A stretch of 64,000 nucleotides of DNA from Doryteuthis pealeii (GCA_023376005.1 CM042157.1:61941203-62005202), one strand, 5' to 3'. Positions 11,485-21,790 are shown, counted from the first letter of the stretch. Program-made: numbers and translations. The notes: generated by a model from the sequence alone, not told the origin.

Positions 11485-11710
11485 ACTTTATTCAGATCTA
11501 GAACGTCTATTCGGTGTCGCCTCGGGGGGGGGGGTAAATCAGTTAGTCTCGCAGATCGATTATTACTGAATCGTGAGTTTGATTCTCACAGAATGCCCCA
11601 TGTAAAAAAAAAAAAGACCTTGCGGCTGGTGGAGCGTCAGAAAGAAAAAGTGCACAAACCGAAAAGAAAAAATTAATGTCTTCTATTTAATAATATCAAA
11701 ATGCAAAAAA
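11485..11710 (+). mobile_element. tRNA-like SINE (type D)
   Basis: The head TCAGTTAGTCTCGCAGATCG and B box GAGTTTGATTCTCAC are followed by AATGCCCCATGTAAAA, GACCTTGCGGCTGGTGGAGC and AAAAAGTGCACAAACCG. A second copy is at 15,420-15,650. The region immediately 3' is also shared (AATATAAATC...CATTATTTA). Confidence 0.6.
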
Positions 11711-11814
11711 AAAAAATCCAGGCTGTTACTATTTAAATTTTATTTTAATTATTCTTCACGAATATAAATCTTCATTATTTACTACTTTACTTTGTTTTAC
11801 ATGCGCCTTAGGGA

Positions 11815-12055
11815 ATAAAAGTCGTCGGCGGCCTAAGTCGTATCAGTCAATCAGCGAGGAGTCTATCCCCTTTTCACTTGCGCCTAGACACCAAAGGAGA
11901 TTATTTTAGCGTCTAGAGTGGAGCGCCACACCTACGTCAGCTCCTTACTTACCGCCACAGATCCCTGTGCTACTTCATAGGCTGAGTTGGCAGGACCGGT
12001 ATCGAACTAGGAACCTGTGTTTCTGCCAACGCTCTACGACTGAGCTACCCGGACC
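11815..12055 (-). mobile_element. tRNA-derived SINE (type A), inverted
   Basis: Reverse complement of a head with TAGCTCAGTCG-type A box and CGATACCGGTCC-type B box, then CCAACTCAGCCTATG, CACAGGGATCTGTGGCGG, AGGAGCTGACGTAGG, GGCGCTCCACTCTAG, GGGGATAGACTCCTCGCTGA, and a CGACGACTTT end. It appears full length with small changes. Confidence 0.75.
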
Positions 12056-12059
12056 ATAA

Positions 12060-12520
12060 ACCATTAGTAGGTTCTAAAGTGGGGATAGCTTCTCATGGCG
12101 GAGTGGCAACATGCAGTCTTCAAACTCTAGTCGTGCTATTACGTTCACTTTCAGATAATACTCTTGGAAAGTTTTAACTCTGCTCATTCCCAGCTATCAT
12201 ATAAATATTTACTACTGTAGCGTTTGGTTCCAGAATAGGCAACGTCAGTTGTAAAGCCCCTATTTTATAAGTTGGCGTTTCTTCCTTGGGACTCTGTTGT
12301 GTGCTTCGTGTAGTCCTTTTGAAAGGGTCGAACGCAGTCAGATTCTGTTCCTTTGTCAAACGACAACTTTATTCACCGTAAAAAACAGTCTAGAAGAAAT
12401 ATTTTTTGCAAAATTATTTGTTTCTTCCGCTTCCTTGCCAAATCGAAACCTAAATTCAAAGTTTATAAACTTACAAAAAAAAAAAATACATGCATTCCTT
12501 GGAATTTCTCTTTTGAGTGC
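12060..12520. other. No recognised feature
   Basis: Mixed sequence between a SINE and a short tandem repeat. Two overlapping frames of 68-80 codons on the plus strand look neither conserved nor domain-bearing. I support no gene here. Confidence 0.5.
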
Positions 12521-13045
12521 CCAGACAACTGGGCAATAAACCTAGTCCTGCCCCTTTAATCCCCTGGTAAGTTAACAACTAAAAATATCAATTTTACACC
12601 CCCAATTATTTTACACCACTACTGTCTTCTAGGAAAATTGATATATCCCCTTAGCATTTCTTTTTTGAGGTGTCCAGACACTGGGCAATAAACATAGCTG
12701 CCCCTTTTAACCTGGTGAGTCTATACAAACTAAAAATATCAATTTTAGACCCTAATTATTTACACTCTACTGTTCTTCTAGAAAAATATTGCATGTATCC
12801 CGACACTGGGCCCAATAAACCCAGTCTGGTCCTTAAATCAAGGGACCAGGTGTTGCCTGGAAGATGGCCCATGGGATCATGTTGATATACATATCTTACT
12901 AGTCCAATGGCGAAGCACTGGACACAGGGTTCCGAAATCCAGGAAAGTAATCTCTATACAACTAAGGGGTCCATACAACTAAAAAATTATCAATTTTAGA
13001 CCCCTATTGTTGTACACCCTACTGGTCTTTAGAAGGATGGCTGTG
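12520..13045 (+). repeat. Imperfect tandem repeat, period about 120-155 bp
   Basis: Three to four diverged copies share CACTGGGCAATAAAC, ACTAAAAATATCAATTTTA, TTATTTACACTCTACTG and TTCTAGAAAAAT. The third is interrupted by ~100 bp of other sequence (12,835-12,950). Confidence 0.6.
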
Positions 13046-13450
13046 GCATTAAAATAACCACGAAGTTGTATGTCATTAAACAAAGAAACCAACCTTAAAT
13101 TGTACTGTTCGACAACGCCCATTTTTTTTTAAATGGTGTTGTGAAGTTATAGTTATATTCTAAGTAAGAATCTTTCTACGAAAAAAAAGGTACGACATCT
13201 TTCTTTTCTTTTCTTTTTTTTTTTTCGCTAACTTTGAAAACAAACACACCTGCACTTATATTTATTTGAATCTGGAAAGTTTAGGTGACGTGCTCGGCGC
13301 CATGCGCGATTCTTTCATTGGCGGTCAATATAGAGCTTACATATGTCGGCTGCAAAAAGCTTATTTGACGCCGTGCACGTCAAATAAATCCCAAATGCAA
13401 TTGGCTTCCAGGCGTGAGATAAAAAAAAAATGGAGGGGTTGGAAATGGGG
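13046..13450. other. No recognised feature
   Basis: AT-rich, with a T/C run near 13,200, then ~150 bp that is more GC-rich (13,262-13,400, with GACGTGCTCGGCGCCATGCG). The frame there is short and without homology that I recognise; it leads into the GAA array. Confidence 0.5.
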
Positions 13451-13451
13451 C

Positions 13452-14520
13452 CGAATCAGATAGAAGAAGAAGAAGAAGAAGAAGAAGAAGAAGAAGAAGA
13501 AGAGAAGGAAGAAAGAAGATTAAAAAATAAAATGGATAGAGAAGAAGAAGAAGAAGAAGAAAAAAGAAGAAGAAGAAGAAGAAGAAGAAGATTAAAGATA
13601 AAATGGATAGAGGAGAAGAAGAAGAAGAAGAAAAGAGAAGAAGAAGAAAAAGAAGAAGAGTTAAATAAAATGGATAGAAAGAAGAGAAGAAGAAGAAGAA
13701 GAAGAAGAAAAGAAGAAAGTTAAAAAAAAATGGATAGAAGAAGAAGAAGAAGAAGAAGAAGAAGAGAAGAAGAAGAAGAAGAAGAAGAAGAAGAAGAAGA
13801 GAAGATTTTAAAAATAAAATGGATAGAGAAGAGAAGAAGAAGAAGAAGAAGAAGAAGAAGAAAGAAGAAAGAGTTAAAATAAAATGGATAGGAAGAAGAA
13901 GAAGAAGAAGAAGAAGAAGAAGAAGAGAAGAAGAAGTTAAAGATAAAATGGATAGAGAGAGAAGAAGAAGAAGAAGAAGAAGAAGAAGAAGAAGAAGAAG
14001 AAGAAGAAGAGAAAAAAAAGAAGAAAGAAAAGAAGAAGAAGAAAGAAGAAGAAGAAGAAGAAGAAAGAAAGAGTTAAAAATAAAATGGATAAGAGAAGAG
14101 AAGAAGAAGAAGAAGAAGAGTTAAAAAAATGAAGAAAAGAAGAAAGAAGAAGAAGAAAGAAAAAAAGAAGAAGAAGAAAAGAGTTAAAAAAATGAAAAGA
14201 AGAAGAAGAAGAAGAAGAAGAAGAAGAGTAAAATAAAATGGAAGAGAGAAGAAGAAAGAAGAAGAAGAAAAGAAGAAGAAGAAGAAGAAGAAGAAGAAGA
14301 GTTAAAAAATAAAAATGATAGAGAAAGAAGAAAAAGAAGAAGAAGAAGAAGAAGAAGAGTTAAAAATAAAAGGAAGAAGAGAAGAAGAAGAAGAAGAAGA
14401 AGAAGAGAAGAAGAAGAAAAGAAGAAAAGAAGAAGAAGAGTTAAATAAATGAATAAAGAAGAAGAAGAAGAAGAAGAAGAAGAAGAAAGAAGAAGAAGAA
14501 GAGAAAGAAGCACTGAAAAT
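13452..14520 (+). repeat. GAA higher-order array
   Basis: About 1.07 kb of GAA runs are regularly broken by AGTTAAAAATAAAATGGATA. ATGGATA occurs eight times between 13,531 and 14,085, spaced roughly 60-140 bp, plus a variant at 14,236. The strand is almost pure purine. The glutamate/arginine and serine/leucine frames are artefacts of the repeat. Confidence 0.9.
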
Positions 14521-14604
14521 GAAGGGGAGTATACAAGTACTAGAAAAAAAAGAAGAAAAAGGAAAAGCTTCCAAAAAGAAATATAATGGAAAGTGTATAT
14601 ATAT

Positions 14605-14772
14605 TTAGCAACACCTTCACAACGAGCAGGATGTGACACAAGGCCAATTTCCTTGAGTAGTTTAACAGGTTTGAATTTAGAGTTTACCTTTTCCTATACT
14701 AATCACCTAATCAAGTTTAAAGTGTCCAGTCTGTCCTACCTACTATTTATCCATCGCTGAAGGAAGAAATCC
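14605..14772 (-). mobile_element. Type B SINE, 3' part only, inverted
   Basis: AACGAGCAGGATGTGACACA, AATTTCCTTGAGTAG and TTCCTATACTAATCACC match the tail half of the type B SINE. The tRNA-like head is missing. It is more diverged than other copies. Confidence 0.65.
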
Positions 14773-15415
14773 TAAATTATATGGTTTTAAGTAACTATTC
14801 CTATTTAATTCAAATCATTTGTTTGCACACAATTATATGGTATCAAATATTCTTTTCTGATTATTAATAATTAATAATGGAGATTCGCTTCCGTTTTTTG
14901 TCTGTAACAAAAACCACGTCACTGCTGACGTCACTATACCCGAAATCGTCATAACATAGAATGAATACACTCAAAATTTGAGCATACAACATTAGACAGT
15001 CCTCATTGTTTTTTTAAAACAAGTTTTAATAGATACATCCCCAGTATCATATATTATATATAGTTTTTTTATTTTAATAGATATTCAAAGTTAAGGGACT
15101 TAGTTTCGATTCAAATTGTTTTTTTGTTTGTTTTACTCCTTTAATAATTTGATTCATGATTTATGGTTCAAACTCTCCGACATTTAATGTTTAACTTCCA
15201 CCTCCTCAAGCAATATCTTTCAAAAATGTATTTTTACATCGCCCAGAGGGTGTGTTTTTTATTTTGCTATTACAAATGATCTTTTAAAGACAAATCTATT
15301 TGACTCATAGATGGGGCCCAAACAAGTACTGCTACGACAACTCCGGGCTGGAATACATCTTTTTGTTTAGTTGTTTCTTGAGAGGTCTTGCACATAGTTA
15401 TCTATACATATACTA
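14773..15415. other. AT-rich sequence, no gene
   Basis: It includes TAATGGAGATTCGC...TGTCTGTAACAAAAACC (about 14,875-14,925), a diverged relative of the Helitron 5' region. No Helitron 3' hairpin follows within 700 bp. Otherwise unrecognised. Confidence 0.35.
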
Positions 15416-15419
15416 GAAT

Positions 15420-15650
15420 CGGCTACCCAGCGTCGCCTGAGTAGAGAGGGCGGCATTAAGATAATCTCGCCGATCCGTTATTACTGAATCACAAGTTAGA
15501 TCTTTTCAGGATTACCCCATTAAAACCTCTACGTAAAAAAAAGACCTTGTGTTGATTCGGCCTGGTGGGGTATCAGAAAAAGTGCACAGACAATCTGAAA
15601 AGAAACAAAAAAATCAGTGTCCATCTTTTAAATATTAAATGCCAAAAAAA
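15420..15650 (+). mobile_element. tRNA-like SINE (type D), second copy
   Basis: It shares ATAATCTCGCCGATCCGTTA, TTACTGAATCACAAG, GACCTTGTG, GAAAAAGTGCACAGAC and AATATTAAATGCC with 11,485-11,710. The head is degraded. Confidence 0.55.
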
Positions 15651-15684
15651 TGCTGTTACTATTTAAATTTCATTTTTTACTTAT

Positions 15685-15990
15685 CTTCGTGAATATAAAT
15701 CAAATCGTCATTATTTGGGCTCAAAAATCAAGCTCTGGTGATATTCAATGTGTATATCTATTTACTTTATCATTAATTGTTTTATTTTCGAAGTTTCTAC
15801 CGGACATACACATACACACAACTGCCCTTTATATATGTATAGATAAAGGGCAGTTTGTGTGTATGTATGTCTGGAGGAAACTACAAAAATAAAACAATTA
15901 ATGAAAAGTATATAAATATATGTACATTCACTGTCACTAGATCTTGCTCTTTGAGCAAAAATAATGAAGATCTTATTCATATTTTGGAGA
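15685..15990. mobile_element. Fold-back element, arms about 145 bp
   Basis: The left arm (15,690-15,835, with ACATACACACAACTGCCCTT) and right arm (15,838-15,985, with AAGGGCAGTTTGTGTGTATG) are inverted copies, with almost no spacer around 15,836. It is inserted into sequence continuous with the type D SINE flank. No coding capacity. Confidence 0.65.
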
Positions 15991-16027
15991 TAATTAAAAA
16001 ACTTATCCCCTCCTAAAAAGTCCTCAT

Positions 16028-16205
16028 TAGGGAGTCAGCTCGGGTAGCTCAGTCGATAATGCGTCGGCTAAAAACCACAAGGTTCCTAGTATGCTACTGG
16101 ACATCGCCAACTCAGCGTATGAGTAGCAAAGGGATCTGTGCGGTAAAGTAAGGAGCTGATGATAGGTGTTGGCGCACCACCTCAGACGGAAAATCTCCAA
16201 ATCTA
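16028..16205 (+). mobile_element. Type A SINE, 3' truncated
   Basis: A box GGTAGCTCAGTCGATA, degraded B region, CCAACTCAGCGTATGAGTAG, GGATCTGTGCGGTAAAG, GGAGCTGATGATAGG, CACCTCAGACGGAAAATCTC; then TA-rich DNA. The last third is missing. Confidence 0.65.
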
Positions 16206-16238
16206 AATAGTAACATCATGGATTTTATATAAATATAT

Positions 16239-16280
<42 letters not shown>

Positions 16281-16287
16281 ACATCAT

Positions 16288-16325
<38 letters not shown>

Positions 16326-16350
16326 TATATAATATATATATATATAAACA
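16205..16350. repeat. TA microsatellite with a duplicated flank
   Basis: TAGTAACATCATG(G)ATTTT occurs at 16,206 and 16,277 on either side of TA runs. Confidence 0.85.
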
Positions 16351-16439
16351 AATAGGAGACATTAACGTTTCTTCTTTTTTGTGTGTACTTTTTTCTGACG
16401 TCTTACCAGACGGATCAACACGAGGTCTTTTTCTACATA

Positions 16440-16560
16440 GAGATTTTAATGGGGCATCCTGCGAGGATCCAGCTTGTGATTCAATAATAATGGATCTGCG
16501 ACACTAACTTTTCGCCCACCCCCTCTACCAGGCGATGCTGGGTAGCCACTTCAAGTATTA
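16440..16560 (-). mobile_element. tRNA-like SINE fragment
   Basis: GGGGCATCCTGCGAGGATCC, CAGCTTGTGATTC and ATGGATCTGCGACAC are the reverse complement of the C/D-type head, with a B box in the TTCGATCCTCG position. It is followed by CAGGCGATGCTGGGTAGCC, also seen in inverted form upstream of the D copy at 15,425. Confidence 0.45.
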
Positions 16561-16689
16561 TATAAAGTATTCCTATCTAATACAAATAATTTGCATATAG
16601 TTAGATGCTTTCAAGTATTCTTATTTAATACAAATGGTTATATGATTTCAAGTAATTTGATAATAGCTACGTATTTAATACCCCCGCAC

Positions 16690-16945
16690 GAGTAGGATGT
16701 TACACAAGGTCAATTTCTTAAGCAGAGTTTAACAGGTTTAAATTCAAAGTTTTTCTTCTCCTAGACTGGTTGTCTAACCAAGGTTAAACAGCTCAGTCTG
16801 TCCTATTATTTTCCCATAGCTGGAGGAAGAATTGTCATATTCATACCTTTCCCAAGAGTATTAGTGCTATGTGAAATACAAACAATTTCGTTCCGGATTT
16901 GAACTCGGTGGCCGAGATCCATTTCCTACGACGATAACCATAACA
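16690..16945 (-). mobile_element. Type B SINE, inverted, diverged
   Basis: It has the full order of type B landmarks in reverse (GCACGAGTAGGATGTTACAC, AATTTCTTAAGCAGAG, TTCTCCTAGACTGG, CATAGCTGGAGGAAG, GGATTTGAACTCGG), with AACCATAACATCACACAC for the head. Confidence 0.7.
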
Positions 16946-17084
16946 TCACACACCTCCATGGGAAATGGATAAGTAAGAAAGGAATAATTATGTATACAAC
17001 CATTTATCAACAATGAGAAAAAATACCTTCCAAGCGCAATATCGCCTTAGTCCCCATTAACGTAGGTATTTACCAAACCCCTTC

Positions 17085-17200
17085 GCTACGGGTAGGATGT
17101 GACATATGGTTGCAAGTATTGGGCATACAGCGAGGATCGAACTTGCTATTCAGTAGTAGTAGATCTGCGAGACAAGCTTGTTAACCATTATATTACGATT
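17085..17200 (-). mobile_element. tRNA-like SINE (type C2), inverted
   Basis: CGGGTAGGATGTGACATATG, CAGCGAGGATCGAACTTGC, GTAGATCTGCGAGACAAGC and TTAACCATTATATTACG match the reverse complement of the 10,080-10,245 copy. Confidence 0.55.
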
Positions 17201-17283
17201 GTATTCTCCCCATTAAAGTACTCTCCTTAAGACTTTATACTTCTCCCCTCCTAAAAAAAGAAATAAAGAAAATTGCTAAGTCT

Positions 17284-17316
17284 TAATTAGGGAGTCAGAG
17301 CCGGGTTAGCTCAGTC
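17284..17316 (+). mobile_element. Type A SINE, 5' piece, split by a MITE
   Basis: GAGCCGGGTTAGCTCAGTC is the first part of a tRNA-like head. The rest resumes at 18,059 after the MITE. The last 8 bases (17,309-17,316, GCTCAGTC) are repeated at 18,059-18,066. Confidence 0.8.
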
Positions 17317-18058
17317 TGAACATATGACCTTTAGGCACCCCTTTACTTTTGCTGATTCATAAGTACATTTTTTTTCATTTACACCGTCAAATCTTTGGGG
17401 TTGTTTTTGCTTTTAGGTTTGTTTAGGGTTAGGGTTAGGGGTTTAGGGTTGGGTTAGGTTTAGGGTTAGGGGTTAGTGGTTTAGGCGTTATAAAAAAAAA
17501 AAAATAAAAATTTAAAAGTAAATAAGTTATAAAAAAAAAAAAATATAAAAAATGAAAAAATAAATATAATTTAATAAAAAAATAAAAAAAAATTAATAAT
17601 AAAATTTAAAAAAAATAAAAATTAAAGTCAAAAAAAACAAAGTAATATATACTAAATACAATTAAATAATAATTATAGTATATAAAAAAAAATAAAAAAG
17701 GAGTGATAAATAAAAAATAATAAAATAAAAAAAAAAAATAAAATATAATTTAAAAAAAATATAAAAAAAATAATAAATAATATACCAAATAAAAAAAAAA
17801 AAAATAATCAAGAAAATAAAAAAAAACATTAAAAAGACAAATATAATAATTTAATATATTGAATTAACAAAATAAGAAACAACAAAAAAAAAATAATGAT
17901 AAAAAAAATTTCCAAAAAAAACCCAAAAAAAACCGCGAAATTATGAAAAAACCTTAAAAATCGTCTGTTAACAAACAACCGGACTTTGACGGTGTAAATG
18001 AAAAAATGTACTTATGAATCAGCAAAGCAAAAGGGGTGCCTAAAGGTCATATGGTTCG
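17317..18058. mobile_element. Long-TIR MITE inserted in a SINE A box, 8-bp TSD
   Basis: A 742-bp element flanked by GCTCAGTC on both sides. The ends TGAACATATGACCTTTAGG and GGTCATATGGTTC are inverted; the arms extend about 80 bp (ATTCATAAGTACATTTTTTT, ATTTACACCGTCAAA). The interior has a TTTAGGGTTAGGG tract (17,415-17,490), then ~450 bp of A/T-rich sequence. The 8-bp duplication suits hAT or a similar superfamily. No transposase. Confidence 0.8.
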
Positions 18059-18290
18059 CTCAGTCGGTAGAGCGTTCGGCTAAAGACCACAAGGTTCCTA
18101 GTTCGATACCGGCCCTCGCCAACTCAGCGTATGAGTAGCACAGGGATCTGTGCGGTAAAGTAAGGAGCTGATGGTAGTTGTAGCGCTCCACCTCAGACGG
18201 AAACACAATCTCCTTTGTCTAGCACTAGTGAAAAGGGGATAGACTCCCTCACTGATTGGCTGATACAGACTTTAGGCCACCCTGGCGACT
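18059..18290 (+). mobile_element. Type A SINE, 3' piece, full body
   Basis: It continues the interrupted head (CAGTCGGTAGAGCGTTCGGC; B box AGTTCGATACCGG), then GTATGAGTAGCACAGGG, GGAGCTGATGGTAG, AAAAGGGGATAGACTCCCTC and CTTTAGGCCACCC. Without the MITE and one TSD copy the SINE would be essentially complete. Confidence 0.8.
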
Positions 18291-18681
18291 TTTACTCATT
18301 AGGGAGTACCATCAGCAGTCTATCCATGTCCCACTTAAACTTGATCATAGCGTTTTTGCTTAGAGAAAAGTTACAAGTTGCAAAAACTATTTGTGAACTG
18401 TAATAGTGCAAAAAAAAACCCAGTGTGAGGCGTGAAGAATCTACTGCCGCTATTAGCAACGATTGCACAGTATGCAAGCGGCGCACTGTCGACTGAGCAG
18501 CCCCACGGAGAGTTACTTATGTGGACCCGGTAAGGTCCTCGATCATTGGCTGACAAATTGCGTCAAGGCCGGGCACGAGAGATTCTTTTATATTCAAAAT
18601 AGATGGATACGTGCTAAACAGACCTTGAACGCATGCGCATAGGGATATGTAAAAAAGAGTAGAAAGTTTAAGAGAGAAGAG

Positions 18682-18720
<39 letters not shown>

Positions 18721-19260
18721 GGAATATAGAGAGAAAGAAAGAATAAAAGAGAGAGGTGACATTAAAAGAAAGACAAAGCAAAATCCCCTCTCGTGAAACA
18801 ATATTTAGTATGCTTTTCTCCTAGACGGTTACCCCTTGGCGGCTCGAAAAATTCGTTCGTGTGTTGGTTGGGGGGGGGGTGATTCAGAAAATATATAGAA
18901 ATTATGTTAATATTGTGTAACACACACATAAATGTTTAGCTTATTTTCTTTTACAGCATATCAACCCTTTTCAGGTCATTTAATGCTGAGCCAAGCCATT
19001 TTTATAAACAAAGAACTCAGGTTGCTTTCAGTGCCTGCAGTTTCTTGAATAGCCACCCAATTAACTATTGAACAGGCTCATCGCTGCTTAACTTCGGGTA
19101 TCTAGTGGGAACCAGCACTTTCAGCGTAACTTGACCGTAATAAAATTATTAGTAACTAGCAGGAGTTGTGGATATACCACATTATAATAATTCTATTATT
19201 ACAACGTTTGATATGTTTACTTAAGAGCTATTGACAAATAGTAGTTCAATATGTAAAAAG
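18291..19260. other. Mixed sequence with a GA microsatellite, no gene
   Basis: GA run at 18,680-18,717. GTGGACCCGGTAAGGTCCTC at about 18,520 resembles GTGGGACCTGGTTAGGTCCTC at about 24,993, so a short unclassified repeat may be shared. A G-run (18,868-18,877) occurs later. Nothing coding is supported. Confidence 0.45.
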
Positions 19261-19505
19261 TATGATAATCTTGATTTAACTCTCTCTCACTCATTTTTTT
19301 TCTTTCCTTCTTTTCATCTTTTCATTATGTTCCATTGAAGCAGTTTACCGTAATCGTTTCAACGCGCTCACCCCTTTCTCTGTCGTTCTCCTACTCTTTT
19401 CTTTCTTATATGTTTTTCTGTATAACATGTCCTTTTCTCCTCTTGTGTTCTCTCGAATTCGTTTCCTTTCATTGTTTCCTATCTTATTTTCAGACACTAT
19501 CTAAA

Positions 19506-19565
<60 letters not shown>

Positions 19566-19640
19566 ACTATCTCTCTTTTATATGTTTTCTGTATAACATA
19601 TCCTTTTTTTTCTTCTTTTTGTTTCCTTATGATAAAAAAC
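19260..19640 (+). repeat. CT-rich tract with (TC)n core
   Basis: CT run at 19,510-19,555 in a wider pyrimidine tract. The flanking words (TTCTTTC, TATATGTTTTTCTGTATAAC twice) resemble the leader CT arrays but are not a clear copy. Confidence 0.7.
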
Positions 19641-19775
19641 GGAATGGTCCATATTTAGCTGAGGCAACGATACCCATAAGAAATAAAGATTTCGGTGGAT
19701 AAGCAACAACCAAAGATAATCAGGATTTACATTTTTGCATTTCATCTTAAACGATTTGGACAGTGTTATTTTCGG

Positions 19776-19783
19776 ATATATAT

Positions 19784-19820
<37 letters not shown>

Positions 19821-19846
19821 TTATGTGTGTGTGTGTGTGTGTGTGT
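19776..19846 (+). repeat. TA then GT microsatellite
   Basis: (TA)n from 19,776 to about 19,821, then (TG)n to 19,846, just before a LINE fragment. Confidence 0.9.
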
Positions 19847-19915
19847 TACACGAGTCCACTCTCTCGTTTATATACCGCAATGAGTATATAACACGCCATT
19901 CTCTGTGAGAGGAGA

Positions 19916-20275
19916 ATGCAAAATGGCCGCACCCAAAAAGATCTTTTGTACGGCGAATTAGTAAAAGGCTCCCGATCGGTTGGTAGACCACGCCTACGGT
20001 TTAAAGATGTCTGCAGGAGAGTCATGAGGATATGCCATATTGACACAAATACGTGGGATGTAGATGCAAAAAATAGAGCGACCTGGCGCCTTAACGTTAA
20101 GCAATGCACAGAGAGGGGTGAGGCGGAGAGGAGAGTAGCCTCGATAGCAAAGAGAGCCAGAAAGAGGGAGAAAATACAACAGCCGCAGAAAGCATCACAG
20201 TTTGTGTGCATTCAGTGCACCAAAGACTGTCACTCAAGAATTGGCCTGCAGAGTCACTTGCGCAGATCCAGATAA
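19916..20275 (+). CDS. LINE ORF2 C-terminal fragment with terminal zinc finger
   Basis: An open frame of 119 residues that resembles the C terminus of a non-LTR retrotransposon polyprotein. Landmarks are LLYGELVKGSRSVGRPRLRF near the start, a lysine/arginine-rich linker, and a finger CIQCTKDCHSRIGLQSH (cysteines about residues 98, 101, 105; histidines following) close to the stop. The endonuclease and reverse-transcriptase domains are absent. The annotated methionine is just the first in frame; the element is truncated on its 5' side, next to a TA/GT microsatellite, so this is a 5'-truncated insertion rather than a gene. No frameshift interrupts the retained part, which suggests a fairly young insertion. 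Family assignment is from memory. Confidence 0.75.
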   Translation: MQNGRTQKDLLYGELVKGSRSVGRPRLRFKDVCRRVMRICHIDTNTWDVDAKNRATWRLNVKQCTERGEAERRVASIAKRARKREKIQQPQKASQFVCIQCTKDCHSRIGLQSHLRRSR

Positions 20276-20545
20276 TTATTTGGACTATACGCCATTGTCC
20301 TTAGTAGACGGAAAGGTGCCAACAAATTTCTTCATATAGGACGGCTTTACTTACCATGGAAATTTTTAGCAAAGCAATTCTTTCAGGCCTGTTGTCTGTA
20401 ATTTTCTTCCATTGTTCAATAGAAATGTTTTTTTCCACGCATTCTCAATTGTTTCAACAGCATAAGTTGTTACGAGTCGAGTTGCCATTTTAGGCATTTA
20501 GTTGAATGCAGTTTCACAGTGGATATTACTTGTGGCAAAACGTTT
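20276..20545. other. Possible LINE 3' UTR or flank
   Basis: Unrecognised sequence between the LINE stop codon and the minisatellite. No poly-A or simple tail is obvious, so the end of the element is not defined. Confidence 0.3.
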
Positions 20546-21490
20546 AACCCTTCCTTGAGGTAGATAGATGTAGTATCAGTTTTAATCCTTGTCTGTTGAT
20601 CTGTCATTGAAGTAGAAAGATGTAGTATCAGTTTTAATCCTTGTCTGTTGATCCTTCTTTGAAGTAGAAAGATGTAGTATCAGTTTTAATCCGTCTGTTG
20701 ATCCGTCTTTGAAGTAGAAAGATGTAGTATCAGTTTTAATCCTTGTCTATTGATCTGTCCTTGAAGTAGAAAGAGGTAGTATCAGTTTTAACCCTTGTCT
20801 GTTGATCTGTCCTTGAAGTAGAAAGATGTAATATCAATTCTAATCCTTGTCTATTGATCCGTCCTTGAAGTAGAAAGATGTAGTATCAGTTTTAACCCCT
20901 GTCCTGTTTATCTGTCCTAGAAATAGAAAGATGTAGTATCAATTTTAATCCTTGTCTATTGATCCGTCCTTGAAGTAGAAAGAGTGTATCAGTTTTAATC
21001 CTTGTCTGTTGATCCTTCCTTGAAGTAGAAAGATGTAATATCAGTTTTAATCCTTGTCTGTTGATCGTTCCTTGAAGTAAGAAAGATGTTAATATCAATT
21101 TTAAATCTTGTCTATTGATCCGTCTTGTTAAGTAGAAAGATGTAGTATAGTTTTAATCTTGTATTTGATCTGTATTGAAATAGAAAGATGTAATATCAAT
21201 TTTAATCCTGTCTATTGATCCGTCCTTGAAGTAGAAAAGATGTAGTATCAGTTTTAACCCTTGTCTGTTGATCTGTCTTGAAGTAAAGATGTAGTAATCA
21301 GTTTAATCCTTTGTCTTTGATCTGTCCTTGAAGTAAGAAAGATGTAATATCAATTTTTATCCTTGTCTATTGATCTGTCCTTGAAGTAGAAAGATTAGTA
21401 TCAGTTTTAATCCTTGTCTGTTGATCCGTCCTTGAAGTTGAGGATGTAGTATCAGTTTTAATCCTCGCCTGTTTATCTGTCCTTAAAATA
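20545..21490 (+). repeat. 52-bp minisatellite, about 17-18 copies
   Basis: The unit contains GTAGAAAGATGTAGTATCAG, TTTTAATCCTTGTCTG and TTGATCCGTCCTTGAA. Later copies carry more indels. Variants (CTATTGATC, AATATCAATT) alternate along the array. Inverted arrays are at 10,389-10,641 and about 36,460-36,852. Confidence 0.9.
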
Positions 21491-21639
21491 GTCCATCAAG
21501 CAAGTAATTTTAGGACAATTTATTAACGACGTTAAATACATGTTTGGCATTTTTTCATTGGTCAATCCAGCTCCTCCTGCTTAGAATAGTCTATAAGGGG
21601 TGGCTGTTCATATAGCTTATATCAGGAGTAATCCAACAC

Positions 21640-21790
21640 AAGTATTTACCCAACCCGTTCAATACGGGTAAGATGTGGCACAAAGGTCGCAAGTATGGGG
21701 TATCCAGCGAAGATAGAACTCACTGTTCAGTAGTAATAGATCTGTGAGACTAGCTAGCTAACAATTACATCACGATGTGACGACCTTCTT
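21640..21790 (-). mobile_element. tRNA-like SINE (type C2)
   Basis: Clean copy. The minus strand reads TGTAATTGTTAGCTAGC, GTCTCACAGATCTATTAC, TGAGTTCTATCTTCGCTGG, CCCCATACTTGCGACC and TTGTGCCACATCTTACCCG, ending GGGTTGGGTAAATAC. The B-box position is TTCTATCTT, already decayed. Confidence 0.65.

Noticed and set aside
13430..14639. Several Glu/Arg/Lys-rich and Ser/Leu-rich frames
   Set aside because: Translations of the GAA array on both strands.
20545..21490. CRISPR-like regular array
   Set aside because: The 52-bp units are contiguous tandem repeats without unique spacers, in an animal-type genome.
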